This document shows positions 44,219 through 53,158 of a stretch of 64,000 nt of DNA, piece after piece. The stretch is from NCBI RefSeq assembly GCF_036245645.1, contig NZ_BTPE01000008.1, forward strand, positions 145,314 through 209,313, in the 5' to 3' direction. Position numbers and translations under genes: made by a program. How positions within the stretch are numbered: position 1 is the stretch's first letter; every line of letters begins with the position of its first letter. The notes below the pieces were generated by a model, which was given only the letters and a program-made list of their open reading frames with translations, had not been told where the DNA came from and did no database searches. Source of the DNA: Algoriphagus taiwanensis. GTDB lineage: Bacteria > Bacteroidota > Bacteroidia > Cytophagales > Cyclobacteriaceae.

Positions 44219-45729
44219 AGTTAGGCCTTCCGATATTGTCCTCCTCAGTTTTCTGGAGTGTGATCATGTTTTTTTCCCTTGTCCTCATCTGGTTTTTGCC
44301 TTGGAGATTTCAGGTTAACGACGATGAAATGATGATGTGGTTGGTTTCGGGAGCTTATACTGGAAATCAGGAATCCTATTCTGTTTTTCTCAATCCTTTG
44401 CTGAGCAGACTTTTTTCTGGGCTGTATAAATTATGGCCAAATATGACCTGGTATCCTCTGGCGTGGTTTAGTATTCTTTTTTTTTCATTTGATACCTTAA
44501 ATAGGATTGCAATTTCCAAAGCTGCTTCAGCCCAACATCAGCTAATTTGGATTCTTATCCTCTTTTCTTTTGTAGTTCATTCGGCATTTTTCCTTCAGTT
44601 TTCTGTGGTTTCAGCGTTAGCTGTCACAGCAGGTTTATCCTCAAGGATATGGAAGTTTTTCAAGGGTTATCGCTCATTCGGTGATTTAAAAAAGGAAGAT
44701 ATTCTGCTTTTTTTTGGATTTTTGATCCGGGAGGAGGTCGCCTATTTATTGCTTGCTGGTTTTTTTGGCTTTGGCTTTCTCTTTGGGAACAGGAAAATAG
44801 TTTTTAAAGCATGTTTACTTCCTTTACTACTTTTCTTAGCAGGCTCTTCTCTTACCAATATCTGGATTGATTTTGGCGATTTTCAGGAATTTAAAAGGCA
44901 CAATAAGTTACGATCGGAAGTCTTTGATCATCCCATGCTTCAGCTGGAAAAAGAAGTTTGGAAAGAAAAGGACCCAAGCCTTTTTCACTTTGGCAATGGA
45001 CTCCAGGATTTTCAGAGGGATAATCTTGATCCTGAAAGACTTGAGGCTTGGAAAGTAAAGCTTGATTCATCCCGTCCCCAGTTGATCTCTCCATCTTTTT
45101 TTCGAAAGGCCCTTTTGACTTACATAGAGAAGGAACACTTTTTTATTCTTTTATGGGTAGGATTATTTCTGTACTTACTTTCCTTAAGAAGTTGGCGTTT
45201 GGCTTCTCTTTTTGTGGTCGTGATAGGAGGTATGATTATTCTGGCTCCGTTCTTTTTATTGAAAGTCCAGATCCATTCCCTGGGATTTCTGCTTTTGATA
45301 GGAATTGTTTTATTGTTTCAAAAAGAAAACCCTCCCCATTCAAGCCGATTTCATTTTGGTCTTGGTGTTTTATTGATTTTCGGTCTCTTGTTTCATTGGT
45401 TTTCTTTTTTCAAGGCAAAAGGGAATATTCCCGATAGTTCCCAGCTTCAGAAACAACTGAGTCTTCTAAAGGAGGAAGGGGTAGAAGAGATTTTCTTTAT
45501 TTCCGAAAATAAGTTCTATCGGGATTTTGTGTTCGAAAAACCACTTCCCTTTAGAATAATGGGTTGGTCATCTCTTCTTTTATCCTATCATGAAAAGAGT
45601 GAATCCGAGAAGGTGGCATATTTGGTTCATGAAAATACCTTTCGGAGTAATCGCACTTATTTTGAGAATAAGGGGCATTCATTTTATGAATTTGAGGAGT
45701 TTGTTTTGGTAAAGACAAATGGAAATTAA
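44215..45729 (+). CDS. polytopic membrane protein, GT-C-like candidate
   Basis: 504 residues, about ten helices. The first periplasmic loop FQVNDDEMMMWLVSGAYTG carries the DD/DE acidic cluster common in GT-C proteins of glycan loci. ATG is taken inside the ATGA overlap with the gene before it, two codons after an in-frame GTG. It overlaps the next gene by 11 nt. A periplasmic transferase for side-chain decoration is the working guess. Confidence 0.58.
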   Translation: MKLGLPILSSSVFWSVIMFFSLVLIWFLPWRFQVNDDEMMMWLVSGAYTGNQESYSVFLNPLLSRLFSGLYKLWPNMTWYPLAWFSILFFSFDTLNRIAISKAASAQHQLIWILILFSFVVHSAFFLQFSVVSALAVTAGLSSRIWKFFKGYRSFGDLKKEDILLFFGFLIREEVAYLLLAGFFGFGFLFGNRKIVFKACLLPLLLFLAGSSLTNIWIDFGDFQEFKRHNKLRSEVFDHPMLQLEKEVWKEKDPSLFHFGNGLQDFQRDNLDPERLEAWKVKLDSSRPQLISPSFFRKALLTYIEKEHFFILLWVGLFLYLLSLRSWRLASLFVVVIGGMIILAPFFLLKVQIHSLGFLLLIGIVLLFQKENPPHSSRFHFGLGVLLIFGLLFHWFSFFKAKGNIPDSSQLQKQLSLLKEEGVEEIFFISENKFYRDFVFEKPLPFRIMGWSSLLLSYHEKSESEKVAYLVHENTFRSNRTYFENKGHSFYEFEEFVLVKTNGN

Positions 45730-46888
45730 TCTTTCGAAATATTCTTCCATCTTTTGGAATCTATTCCTTTTAGGACTATTTGGGTTTACCATTTATTTTT
45801 TGATCCGTTACGGCCAATATGGCGTTGATATCAAACTCCATAATTTATACTTGGAGGAATATCTTGATAGAGGTTTTTTTCCGATTCCACCCGGATACTA
45901 CTTTCTGATTTATCTTCTTGATCTTCTTTTTCGAATCAAATATCCTTTCGTCCTGAGCTCTCTTTTGGTACTCACTTTTTTTATTTGGTGGAAGTACCGA
46001 ATAATGCTAGCCTGGCTTTCAGACGGCCAGAAGCAGAAAATCAATTCGAATCATTTATTGGCTTTGGCTTTAGTATTTATTGGCCCCATTGTTTTACCCG
46101 CTGTGGATAGGGAGTTTTGGTACTTTGGAAAGTTTAGTCCTACGGTCTGGCATAATTCTACCCTGATAGCTGTTTTGCCTTTTTCTTTGATTTTATTCAG
46201 CAAGACAATCCTCTGGTGGGAAAATCGAGCCCAGCGATTTCCATGGGCCATTTTGGGTTTAGGTTTGTTGATTCTGGCAATCAAACCCAGTTTTCTTTTT
46301 TGTTTTGTTCCCCTTTTTCCACTCTTTTCAGCACTTTATTTTTCACCCAAAGGAAAGCCATTCGCTTATTCATGCTTGGTTTCATTCTTCCTTTTGGCAG
46401 GAATTGGCTTTGAAAAAATCCTTGTTTACAATTGGGACCCAATTATTTTGGAAGATTACTCGGAAGAGGAACTACCAAAAATTGCAATTCAGCCTTTTAA
46501 AGTTTGGCTTCACTATGCCTTCGAGCCTTTCTGGGATTTTTTCTCCAGCTTTTCGCTAAGCATTTTATTCCTTTTGCTTTGGGGAAAAAAGGCTTTTCAA
46601 AACAAAAAATTCACCTTTTCATTTTTCCTGCTTTTGCTGGCACTCCTGATCTATTTTTTATTTGCAGAAACTGGATTTAGGCAGTGGCATGCCAATTTCT
46701 TTTGGCAAATTCCTATAACTCTGCTGATTCATCAGGCCTTGATGCTTTCTTTTGTCATTGAACAAAAAGAATCCAATCAAAGACAAGCAAGCTGGAAAAC
46801 ACGTTTGTTTTTTCTGCTCTTTTCCTTGAATTTGATCTGCGGGATAGCCTATTGGTTGAGGATTTTTACAGATCGGATCATCAGTTGA
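45719..46888 (+). CDS. polytopic membrane protein with a C-terminal paralogue nearby
   Basis: 389 residues, about ten helices; the N-terminal loop YGVDIKLHNLYLEEYL suggests a GT-C-like layout. Its C-terminal part (about residues 260-389) is similar to the truncated frame at 48307-48699. Its 3' end overlaps the convergent gene on the other strand by 40 nt. Function unknown. Confidence 0.55.
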   Translation: MEINLSKYSSIFWNLFLLGLFGFTIYFLIRYGQYGVDIKLHNLYLEEYLDRGFFPIPPGYYFLIYLLDLLFRIKYPFVLSSLLVLTFFIWWKYRIMLAWLSDGQKQKINSNHLLALALVFIGPIVLPAVDREFWYFGKFSPTVWHNSTLIAVLPFSLILFSKTILWWENRAQRFPWAILGLGLLILAIKPSFLFCFVPLFPLFSALYFSPKGKPFAYSCLVSFFLLAGIGFEKILVYNWDPIILEDYSEEELPKIAIQPFKVWLHYAFEPFWDFFSSFSLSILFLLLWGKKAFQNKKFTFSFFLLLLALLIYFLFAETGFRQWHANFFWQIPITLLIHQALMLSFVIEQKESNQRQASWKTRLFFLLFSLNLICGIAYWLRIFTDRIIS

Positions 46889-48222
46889 CCGTTTGCTTCG
46901 GTCAGGGAGTGGGTGGAATACGCTTCCTTTTGGGAATAATAAGGAAGGAGATACCGAATTAGCTGCCCGGATTCATTTCTGATAGGAAGAGCAGCCCAAT
47001 CATATTGTTCCAGAAGCATAGGATCAATGCGGATCAGAGCATTTTCTAATCTGCTGATTTCAGATATTAGCTCTGTAGATAGGGATTGAAGATCCTGGTT
47101 TTCTCTTAGACTGACCAATTTTTTCTGGAAGGGTAGAATTCCAATAAAGCTTGCCAGACTGAAAACCAGACCTAATGCAGGAAGAAAGGATCGGTTGGAT
47201 TTTTCCATCAGTTGGAGATTGACCAGAAGGGCAATTGGGCTGAGCATTCTCCATTCTGTCCATTGGTAGGTTTTATAAAGGACTATCGAAAATATAACTT
47301 GGAGAACTAGAAATCCAAAACCTAGTTGTATGGCCTCACTTTTTTTGAAAAAAATCACTCCTAATACCATAGTGATGAGGATCCAGATTTTCCAAACCCA
47401 ATAATAAAGTCCTTCGGAATAGGTGAAAATAAAGTAGATGTTTCTTTTCGCATTATAGGCTAATTCACCCAATGCCTCAGTCCAATTTCCGGCCTTTAGA
47501 TGATTTATGCAGTCTGAGAAGACATTGGGAACAGATTCATGGAAAAGAGTTTGGGAAAGGTAGGGTAGGACCAGTCCCAATACCATCAATAAGACAGATA
47601 ATTTGGGATTCCTTTCAAATAAAAATAGGCCCAAGATCAGGTAGGCAAAAAACCATGTGTCCCGAAAAAATCCTCCAAGACCTATACAAACCAAAACCCA
47701 AATGAGATTCCTGAAACCGTCTTGGTTAATAAAGGCCCTTATTCCAAGGTAGATTCCAATAGCAATGGCCAGATGGAGTAGCTCCGGCATTAAATTCATT
47801 CCGTAAAATAGGGTAAATGGGCTTCCAAGCATCAATAGAACCTGAGCCCATTTGGCTATTCTCAAATCTGACTTCCAGATCAAAACCAAAACAGAAAACA
47901 GAAACAAAATCCAGTTGGTAAGTGGAATTTTTAAGGTTTCGGAAATGCCAAAAAGCGAAGGAATACTGTAAAGAATAGGATATGCAGGGCCATGGGGATC
48001 AAAACCACCTACTTTTGAACCCTGACCCGAATAGGAAAAACTGGCTCTGAAATCTCCGGTTTCTGCCAAGCTTTCCGAGTTTTTTAGATAAAAGTATTCG
48101 TCCCCATAGTAAGGCCTAAACCCATTATTCAGACTATAAAAATATAGGTAAATCAAACCTACGCCTATTAGCGCAAGGAAAATTAGTATATTAAAAAAAG
48201 GGATGGTTTTTGTTTTGACCAA
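46849..48222 (-). CDS. polytopic membrane protein, GT39-like candidate
   Basis: 457 residues, about ten to twelve helices. NGFRPYYGDEYFYLKNSESLAETG contains the D-E pair of the first periplasmic loop in protein-mannosyltransferase-like GT-C enzymes, followed by SKVGGFDPHGPAYPILYS. It lies on the minus strand between a plus-strand gene and that gene's truncated paralogue. No close partner is evident. Confidence 0.6.
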   Translation of the reverse strand: MVKTKTIPFFNILIFLALIGVGLIYLYFYSLNNGFRPYYGDEYFYLKNSESLAETGDFRASFSYSGQGSKVGGFDPHGPAYPILYSIPSLFGISETLKIPLTNWILFLFSVLVLIWKSDLRIAKWAQVLLMLGSPFTLFYGMNLMPELLHLAIAIGIYLGIRAFINQDGFRNLIWVLVCIGLGGFFRDTWFFAYLILGLFLFERNPKLSVLLMVLGLVLPYLSQTLFHESVPNVFSDCINHLKAGNWTEALGELAYNAKRNIYFIFTYSEGLYYWVWKIWILITMVLGVIFFKKSEAIQLGFGFLVLQVIFSIVLYKTYQWTEWRMLSPIALLVNLQLMEKSNRSFLPALGLVFSLASFIGILPFQKKLVSLRENQDLQSLSTELISEISRLENALIRIDPMLLEQYDWAALPIRNESGQLIRYLLPYYSQKEAYSTHSLTEANGQLMIRSVKILNQ

Positions 48223-48255
48223 GTTGATTTTATGAGGGATTTGGTAACAAATTAA

Positions 48256-48699
48256 GTCAAACCCGCTAGTTTTTATACTCCAATCACTTTTTCAAGCTTC
48301 CCAAAATTGCTAAATCTCTCCGAATCCCCCCTTTGGGGCCTATTTGGCAGTTTCCCATTTTTGATTGCTTCCCTGATTTTCTTCGGAAAGACACTTTGGG
48401 CAAATCCGGACTTTCGTCTGGCTTTTTTGACTTTCTGCTTTAGCCTTATGGTCTTCTTTCTGCTTGCTGAAAGCGGCCCTGGATACTTGGATGGGAATTT
48501 TTACTGGCAAGTACCTATTTCGCTATTTATTCTTTACTTGACAAAGTTCAGGATTCTCCTTCCCGGCTTTTTTCCAAAGCACCAGCCCGACTCAAATGGT
48601 TTCCTGAAAATCGGCCTTTGGCTTGCGCTCTTTTTCCTGCATGTTTTTTCAGGCTTGCCTTATTTGATTCGAATGAGCGAGACAGGCCAGTACTTTTAG
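48256..48699 (+). pseudogene. C-terminal remnant of a membrane protein, paralogue of the gene at 45.7-46.9 kb
   Basis: From 48256 the frame is open and from 48307 a TTG could start a 130-residue protein, but the sequence aligns only with the C-terminal third of the plus-strand gene ending at 46888. Shared features in order are FFLLAESG/YFLFAETG, FYWQVPISLFI/FFWQIPITLLI and LPYLIRM/IAYWLRI. Its upstream two thirds are missing, so it is a truncated copy. The lost part lies where the minus-strand membrane-protein gene now sits. Confidence 0.65.
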
Positions 48700-49112
48700 T
48701 CATTCCCGCTTTTTTCCTTGCGGAAACCCAAAGTCGACAAGCCCAAGCCTATTGCCAGGTACAGAACCGCTACCCAATCAAATCCTTTGTCCTCAGCCTG
48801 ATTCAGGTAGGGCCAAATAGGCAAGTAGCGGATTCGGATTTTTTCATCGCCGGATAGCTTCAAATGCCCAGGTCCGGCTACTCGCTGTCCATTTCCAAAA
48901 TAGGTTTTGCCCTCTACCTCAAATTCATAGCTGAAAAGATAGGTGTATTGATTACGGATGGTTTCATCCCGCTCTCCATATTCCTGCCGATAAGAGGTCA
49001 GCCGCGCCTCGGTGGAGATTCCCGCCACATTCAAGGCAAAAATCAAAGCGGAGTATAGGGTGAACAGTCCACCAATTGCAACCAATAGTACTTTGCCCCA
49101 AGGTATTTTCAT
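48696..49112 (-). CDS. DUF3592-like small membrane protein
   Basis: 138 residues with one N-terminal helix (about 8-28) and one C-terminal helix (about 113-131) around a beta-rich domain with YLFSYEFEVEGKTYFGNG and DEKIRIRYLP, matching the DUF3592 layout. Its last codons overlap the truncated gene on the other strand by 4 nt. It lies just before the large unrecognised module, whose last protein has a related domain, which may be coincidence. Confidence 0.65.
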   Translation of the reverse strand: MKIPWGKVLLVAIGGLFTLYSALIFALNVAGISTEARLTSYRQEYGERDETIRNQYTYLFSYEFEVEGKTYFGNGQRVAGPGHLKLSGDEKIRIRYLPIWPYLNQAEDKGFDWVAVLYLAIGLGLSTLGFRKEKSGND

Positions 49113-49240
49113 TAAGTGAAGATACCCAACAAAAAGCAGGGTAATCCATGATTTTTGACAGGTTTTATATTTTGTTGGAGGGGTATCTTGTACATAACGT
49201 TACAGCGTAGAGTTAAGACAAAAAATTTAGTATAGCAAAA

Positions 49241-52200
49241 ATGAATATTTCACTCAAAATGGTTCAGTGTCCTATATTTAAAAAAATTGATTTAGTTCTC
49301 GATTTTCGGTTAGTTTTTATTTTAATTTTTAGTTTTAATCAAAATTTTGCAATTGCCCAATCATCCGGAGAATTTCTTTATGGTCGATGGAATATAAAAT
49401 ATTCTCAACCAAATGTTCAGGAATGGCCTCAAGACGAATTGTCGTTAGTGAGAAAGATTATTGATGAGGACATGAAGGAATTTCAGAAAAATCCGAAAAG
49501 ACCAAATTTTCAGAATCAATTATTTGAAATGGAAGTTGGAGAAATCGGTAGTGACTTCACAATAAAAGAAATTAACAATTCATTTATTTTAAATGTACCT
49601 GAAGAATCTTCCGAAACAGATGGTTTTTTCATCATTGTCAAGAAAATCGATGATAATTCTTTTTTTGGCAAGTTATACTCCTTTAAAAAATATGTTCTCT
49701 CCAATAGGTTTTTGGATCTTGTTGATTCAGCTGTATACAACAATTATTTAAAAAGAGCCGGTGGCAACCCAAACCTATTGGTAACAGAATTGACCATTTC
49801 CGATGTTGAAGCTGTTCGAGTAGGAACTGAAAGTGAGGCAAGCACCTCGTCAACCCCTAAAACTACGGAATCAGACGAGGACCTCCCTTGGACCACCATT
49901 ATCGGTGTAGTGACGGCAGCCGCAGTGGCTTTAGCTCTCAGAAAAGCCCTCAAAAGGAAAGCAAAAGCCGCAGAGTCTTCCAAATCCTCCAAAAAAGAGA
50001 AGAAAAAAGAAGAGGAGGAGGAGGAAGAGGAGGCCCAGTACATCCTGCAGCTTTCTGCCGCAAGATTTGATCTCAAGCCTGATGAACCTCAATTTCTCGA
50101 AATCAACGTCTACAAAATTACCCCTAAAAGCCAGAAGAAATACCCTGCCGAGATTAAAATCCAAAACCGGGAAAAGGCTTTAAAAATCAGTCCTGTTTCA
50201 GGAACAAGCCCTCTAAAGTGTCAACTGCTCCTTCAGGATAAGCCAAGCAAAAGCAATTTTTCCATTACGGTGTATGCCAATGCAGATGGCAAAGCCTATC
50301 AGGAAGACGTACAAATCAAAGCAGGGGGACAGATGCGGATCATTTACCGCACAGTTCCACCCGATTCCAAAAGCTTGAGGCCGGATATTGATCGTCTGAT
50401 TGCCCTCTATGCACAAGTCGTAGATGAATATGACAAGCCGGTAGATGAACTGACCAAAAAGATCATTTTCACCCCCAATAGCGATTGGCTGGATATTTCC
50501 GATACAGTTTGGGCCGATGAGGCTTGGTTGGGGATCAATATTGGGGCTTCCAATCCCAATTCAGTTTCCATTTCCTCCCATCCTCCTGCACAAGTTCAGG
50601 TACAGATGCTGGTAGAGGAGGAGGAAAATGTCAACGAGCGGATGGAGGACAGCTTTGTACTCCAACTTTTGGATTGCTATTTGGAGTCGGAAACGTACCA
50701 CGTGTCGCTCCCTGTCAGAAATGACCCGGTGGAGGTACAGTTTAAAGTATGGATAAAAAATGCGGGAGAGGAAAAGGAGTGGAAGTTTGATTGGTTGTAC
50801 CGTATTGGGGTGGATATAGAAGACGAGCCACTTTCCGAAGTAACGATTGAGCAGCAAACCGAAACCCAGGTTTTGGTGACGCTTCGCGGACCCATAATTC
50901 CCCTTGCTGAAGGACAGCGCCAACTCTCCAAAACTTTGGTAATCAGTGCTGCCCAAGGAGAAGAAAAGCCGATCGAGAGTCATATCACTGTTACAGCTTC
51001 TCAGGTAGGACTGTATATTCACAAAGGAGTCAATTCCCAAAATGAGATCCTTCTTACAGCGGACAAACCCCGCAAAGAAAGGATGGAAATCGGCCTTTTC
51101 CGATACAATCCTCAAACCAAGCAAATTGCAGCGGATGAAAAGGGCCTTTCCCAATTGCAAATCGAGATGCTGAGCGAGGAAAAGGCCACCAAAAACCTGA
51201 TTTCAGTTCTCCAACCTGAGTTCAACCGAGATCCGGATATTCATGTCAGTCCCTATTCTTGCTATTTCCTGACTACCCAAGAGGAAATTCCCGGCTATGG
51301 GGAGACTTACGAAATTCCCTATCGCTTTTCTGTGCCGGCCGAGGACCAAGATGACCCGGAATTGTTCACCCAAGAAATCACGCTGAAAGTCAAGACCAAC
51401 AACGTGGGCCGTAAACTCAAAACTTGGGAAGAAGCCTACGCGGAGTGTCAGTACATGATCAAAAACTACGTTCCCCATAGCAATGCTCAGGAAAAGCTCA
51501 CCATGCTTTTGGAGGCCAGGAAAGAGTTTTTGGATACCGAAGGCTTGGTCGAATTCCGGAATCAAGTCGGAGCCATCGGAGCCCAACTCATCTTGGCAGA
51601 CGGAGCAGAGGGCTACAAAGACGTGGATAAGTGGGCCACCCGGATCGAAAAGACACTGGAATGGGCCCAATGGGCAGGGGATATCTGCTATACGGTATTA
51701 GTCAGCTATTACCTGAAAGGTCCAGCTGCAGTAGCTGCAGGTATGCTCAAGCCGGAGATGATCGATGCTATCAATTTCTTTATCTACGAGCGGGAAAAGG
51801 GTGCCCAAGTTTATATCGACCGGCAATTTGACAAGATACTCCCACTCTTTACTTCTACGCTGAAAGGAAGACTGTTGAGTGTCGAAAATATCGAAAAGGT
51901 AGTTGGAAAAAATCAGGCTATATGCTGGACTGTCTACATCACTTGTCAGTTTTTGGTCCAACTCTATCAGACCAAATCCATGATCGAAGCGGCAAAAAAT
52001 ACAGGTCGTGAGATCCGGGACGAGCTCATCGTGCAGTTTCTCAGCAAAGAACTTAGAAGAAGACAGCCCCGAACCGATTCCGAAGATGCCCCGGATGATG
52101 ATGATTCTAAGAAAAAGAAAGGAGAGAAAGAAGAGGGAGCAGAAGATGCAGATGCTCCGGTAAAAAAACTCCCTCCCAAATCCAAGCGGGTTCAGGAGGC

Positions 52201-53149
52201 TTTGGACAAATTGGAAAGCGAAATTCAAACTGATGCAAATGGCAATAAGAGGATAGATAGAAGGAGGGTATTGGAAATCATGGAAGACCCGGCTATGGTG
52301 CGGACGATCAAAAAGCATGGCAGTAAGGAGCTAAAAGATGCATTTGACCGTCCCAGACAAGAAATATACGAGCGCCACGATCGGGAACTCAAAAATGATC
52401 TAGCCCGCGAGCTCCGAATGGACCCCAATGATCTGAAAGTGGATGATTTTCGCACTCCCGGAAGCAAAGGGAATGATCTCAATACAGACCGGGATTATCG
52501 AGTGCTCCGAAGAGTCCGTCTGGAAAATGGTCAGGAAGCTTGGGTGGAAGTCTCTCACAAAATCTACAAAGCCAAATCCGAGCGGATTTTCGGAGAGCTC
52601 ACAGACAAGCCTCCGCACATATCCGATAGTGAATGGGCCGCACGAAAACAGCAAATGGTCACGGATTTTACCGCCGAGGAGGCTTGCATTGACTACTCGG
52701 ATCAAGCTATTGACCCTAACACCAAAGAGCGAATCGTCGTCGAATCCAATATCAATAAGGTGAAAAGAGGGGAAAGCGTACTGAGAAACCCGGATTCCAT
52801 TGCCAAAATGTATCAAAACAAAGTTCGGAATGCCGGAAATAGACCCGAAAAATTTGCCCAAGCTCAGAAAGCCATCAAAACCCTCGACGAGGTGAAAACA
52901 GGCTATCAGCAGCAAGGGTATCAAATGAAAGAGGTCAATCTGAAAGTTGAGAAAGCCAAACAAATCATCGCCAGGCAACCTACCGATTTGGATATGACAC
53001 CCGAGCGGATGGCCCGGGTCAATCAGGAACTCAAAGACTTGGGATTTCCCAATGGATTTGAGGACGCAGTCAAGGATATCACCAATGAATTCAAGGATTT
53101 GAATACACTTCCCAAAGCAAAAGGATTCTTTTCATCCTTTTGGAATTAA
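49241..53149 (+). CDS. 1302-residue multidomain membrane-anchored protein, unrecognised
   Basis: Signal peptide (to about residue 40, FAIAQ), then a beta-rich exported domain (about 43-175). A membrane helix at about 216-234 is followed by a basic/acidic linker (236-265) rich in Lys then Glu, so the rest should be cytoplasmic by the positive-inside rule. Next come several beta-sandwich-like segments (about 266-720), a helical part (about 720-940) with two hydrophobic stretches, a Lys/Asp/Glu-rich linker (about 947-985) and a C-terminal domain (about 990-1302). The C-terminal domain contains GSKGNDLNTDRD (1074-1085), which has the GS-x7-DxD spacing of polymerase-beta-type nucleotidyltransferases. 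No family known to me covers this protein. It is 9 nt before the zinc-ribbon genes. Confidence 0.7.
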   Translation: MNISLKMVQCPIFKKIDLVLDFRLVFILIFSFNQNFAIAQSSGEFLYGRWNIKYSQPNVQEWPQDELSLVRKIIDEDMKEFQKNPKRPNFQNQLFEMEVGEIGSDFTIKEINNSFILNVPEESSETDGFFIIVKKIDDNSFFGKLYSFKKYVLSNRFLDLVDSAVYNNYLKRAGGNPNLLVTELTISDVEAVRVGTESEASTSSTPKTTESDEDLPWTTIIGVVTAAAVALALRKALKRKAKAAESSKSSKKEKKKEEEEEEEEAQYILQLSAARFDLKPDEPQFLEINVYKITPKSQKKYPAEIKIQNREKALKISPVSGTSPLKCQLLLQDKPSKSNFSITVYANADGKAYQEDVQIKAGGQMRIIYRTVPPDSKSLRPDIDRLIALYAQVVDEYDKPVDELTKKIIFTPNSDWLDISDTVWADEAWLGINIGASNPNSVSISSHPPAQVQVQMLVEEEENVNERMEDSFVLQLLDCYLESETYHVSLPVRNDPVEVQFKVWIKNAGEEKEWKFDWLYRIGVDIEDEPLSEVTIEQQTETQVLVTLRGPIIPLAEGQRQLSKTLVISAAQGEEKPIESHITVTASQVGLYIHKGVNSQNEILLTADKPRKERMEIGLFRYNPQTKQIAADEKGLSQLQIEMLSEEKATKNLISVLQPEFNRDPDIHVSPYSCYFLTTQEEIPGYGETYEIPYRFSVPAEDQDDPELFTQEITLKVKTNNVGRKLKTWEEAYAECQYMIKNYVPHSNAQEKLTMLLEARKEFLDTEGLVEFRNQVGAIGAQLILADGAEGYKDVDKWATRIEKTLEWAQWAGDICYTVLVSYYLKGPAAVAAGMLKPEMIDAINFFIYEREKGAQVYIDRQFDKILPLFTSTLKGRLLSVENIEKVVGKNQAICWTVYITCQFLVQLYQTKSMIEAAKNTGREIRDELIVQFLSKELRRRQPRTDSEDAPDDDDSKKKKGEKEEGAEDADAPVKKLPPKSKRVQEALDKLESEIQTDANGNKRIDRRRVLEIMEDPAMVRTIKKHGSKELKDAFDRPRQEIYERHDRELKNDLARELRMDPNDLKVDDFRTPGSKGNDLNTDRDYRVLRRVRLENGQEAWVEVSHKIYKAKSERIFGELTDKPPHISDSEWAARKQQMVTDFTAEEACIDYSDQAIDPNTKERIVVESNINKVKRGESVLRNPDSIAKMYQNKVRNAGNRPEKFAQAQKAIKTLDEVKTGYQQQGYQMKEVNLKVEKAKQIIARQPTDLDMTPERMARVNQELKDLGFPNGFEDAVKDITNEFKDLNTLPKAKGFFSSFWN

Positions 53150-53158
53150 CAGCTGACT

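Noticed and set aside
51698..52318. Antisense open frame of 206 codons inside the giant protein gene
   Set aside because: The plus-strand protein is continuous and well formed here; the reverse product is cysteine- and phenylalanine-rich without a domain.
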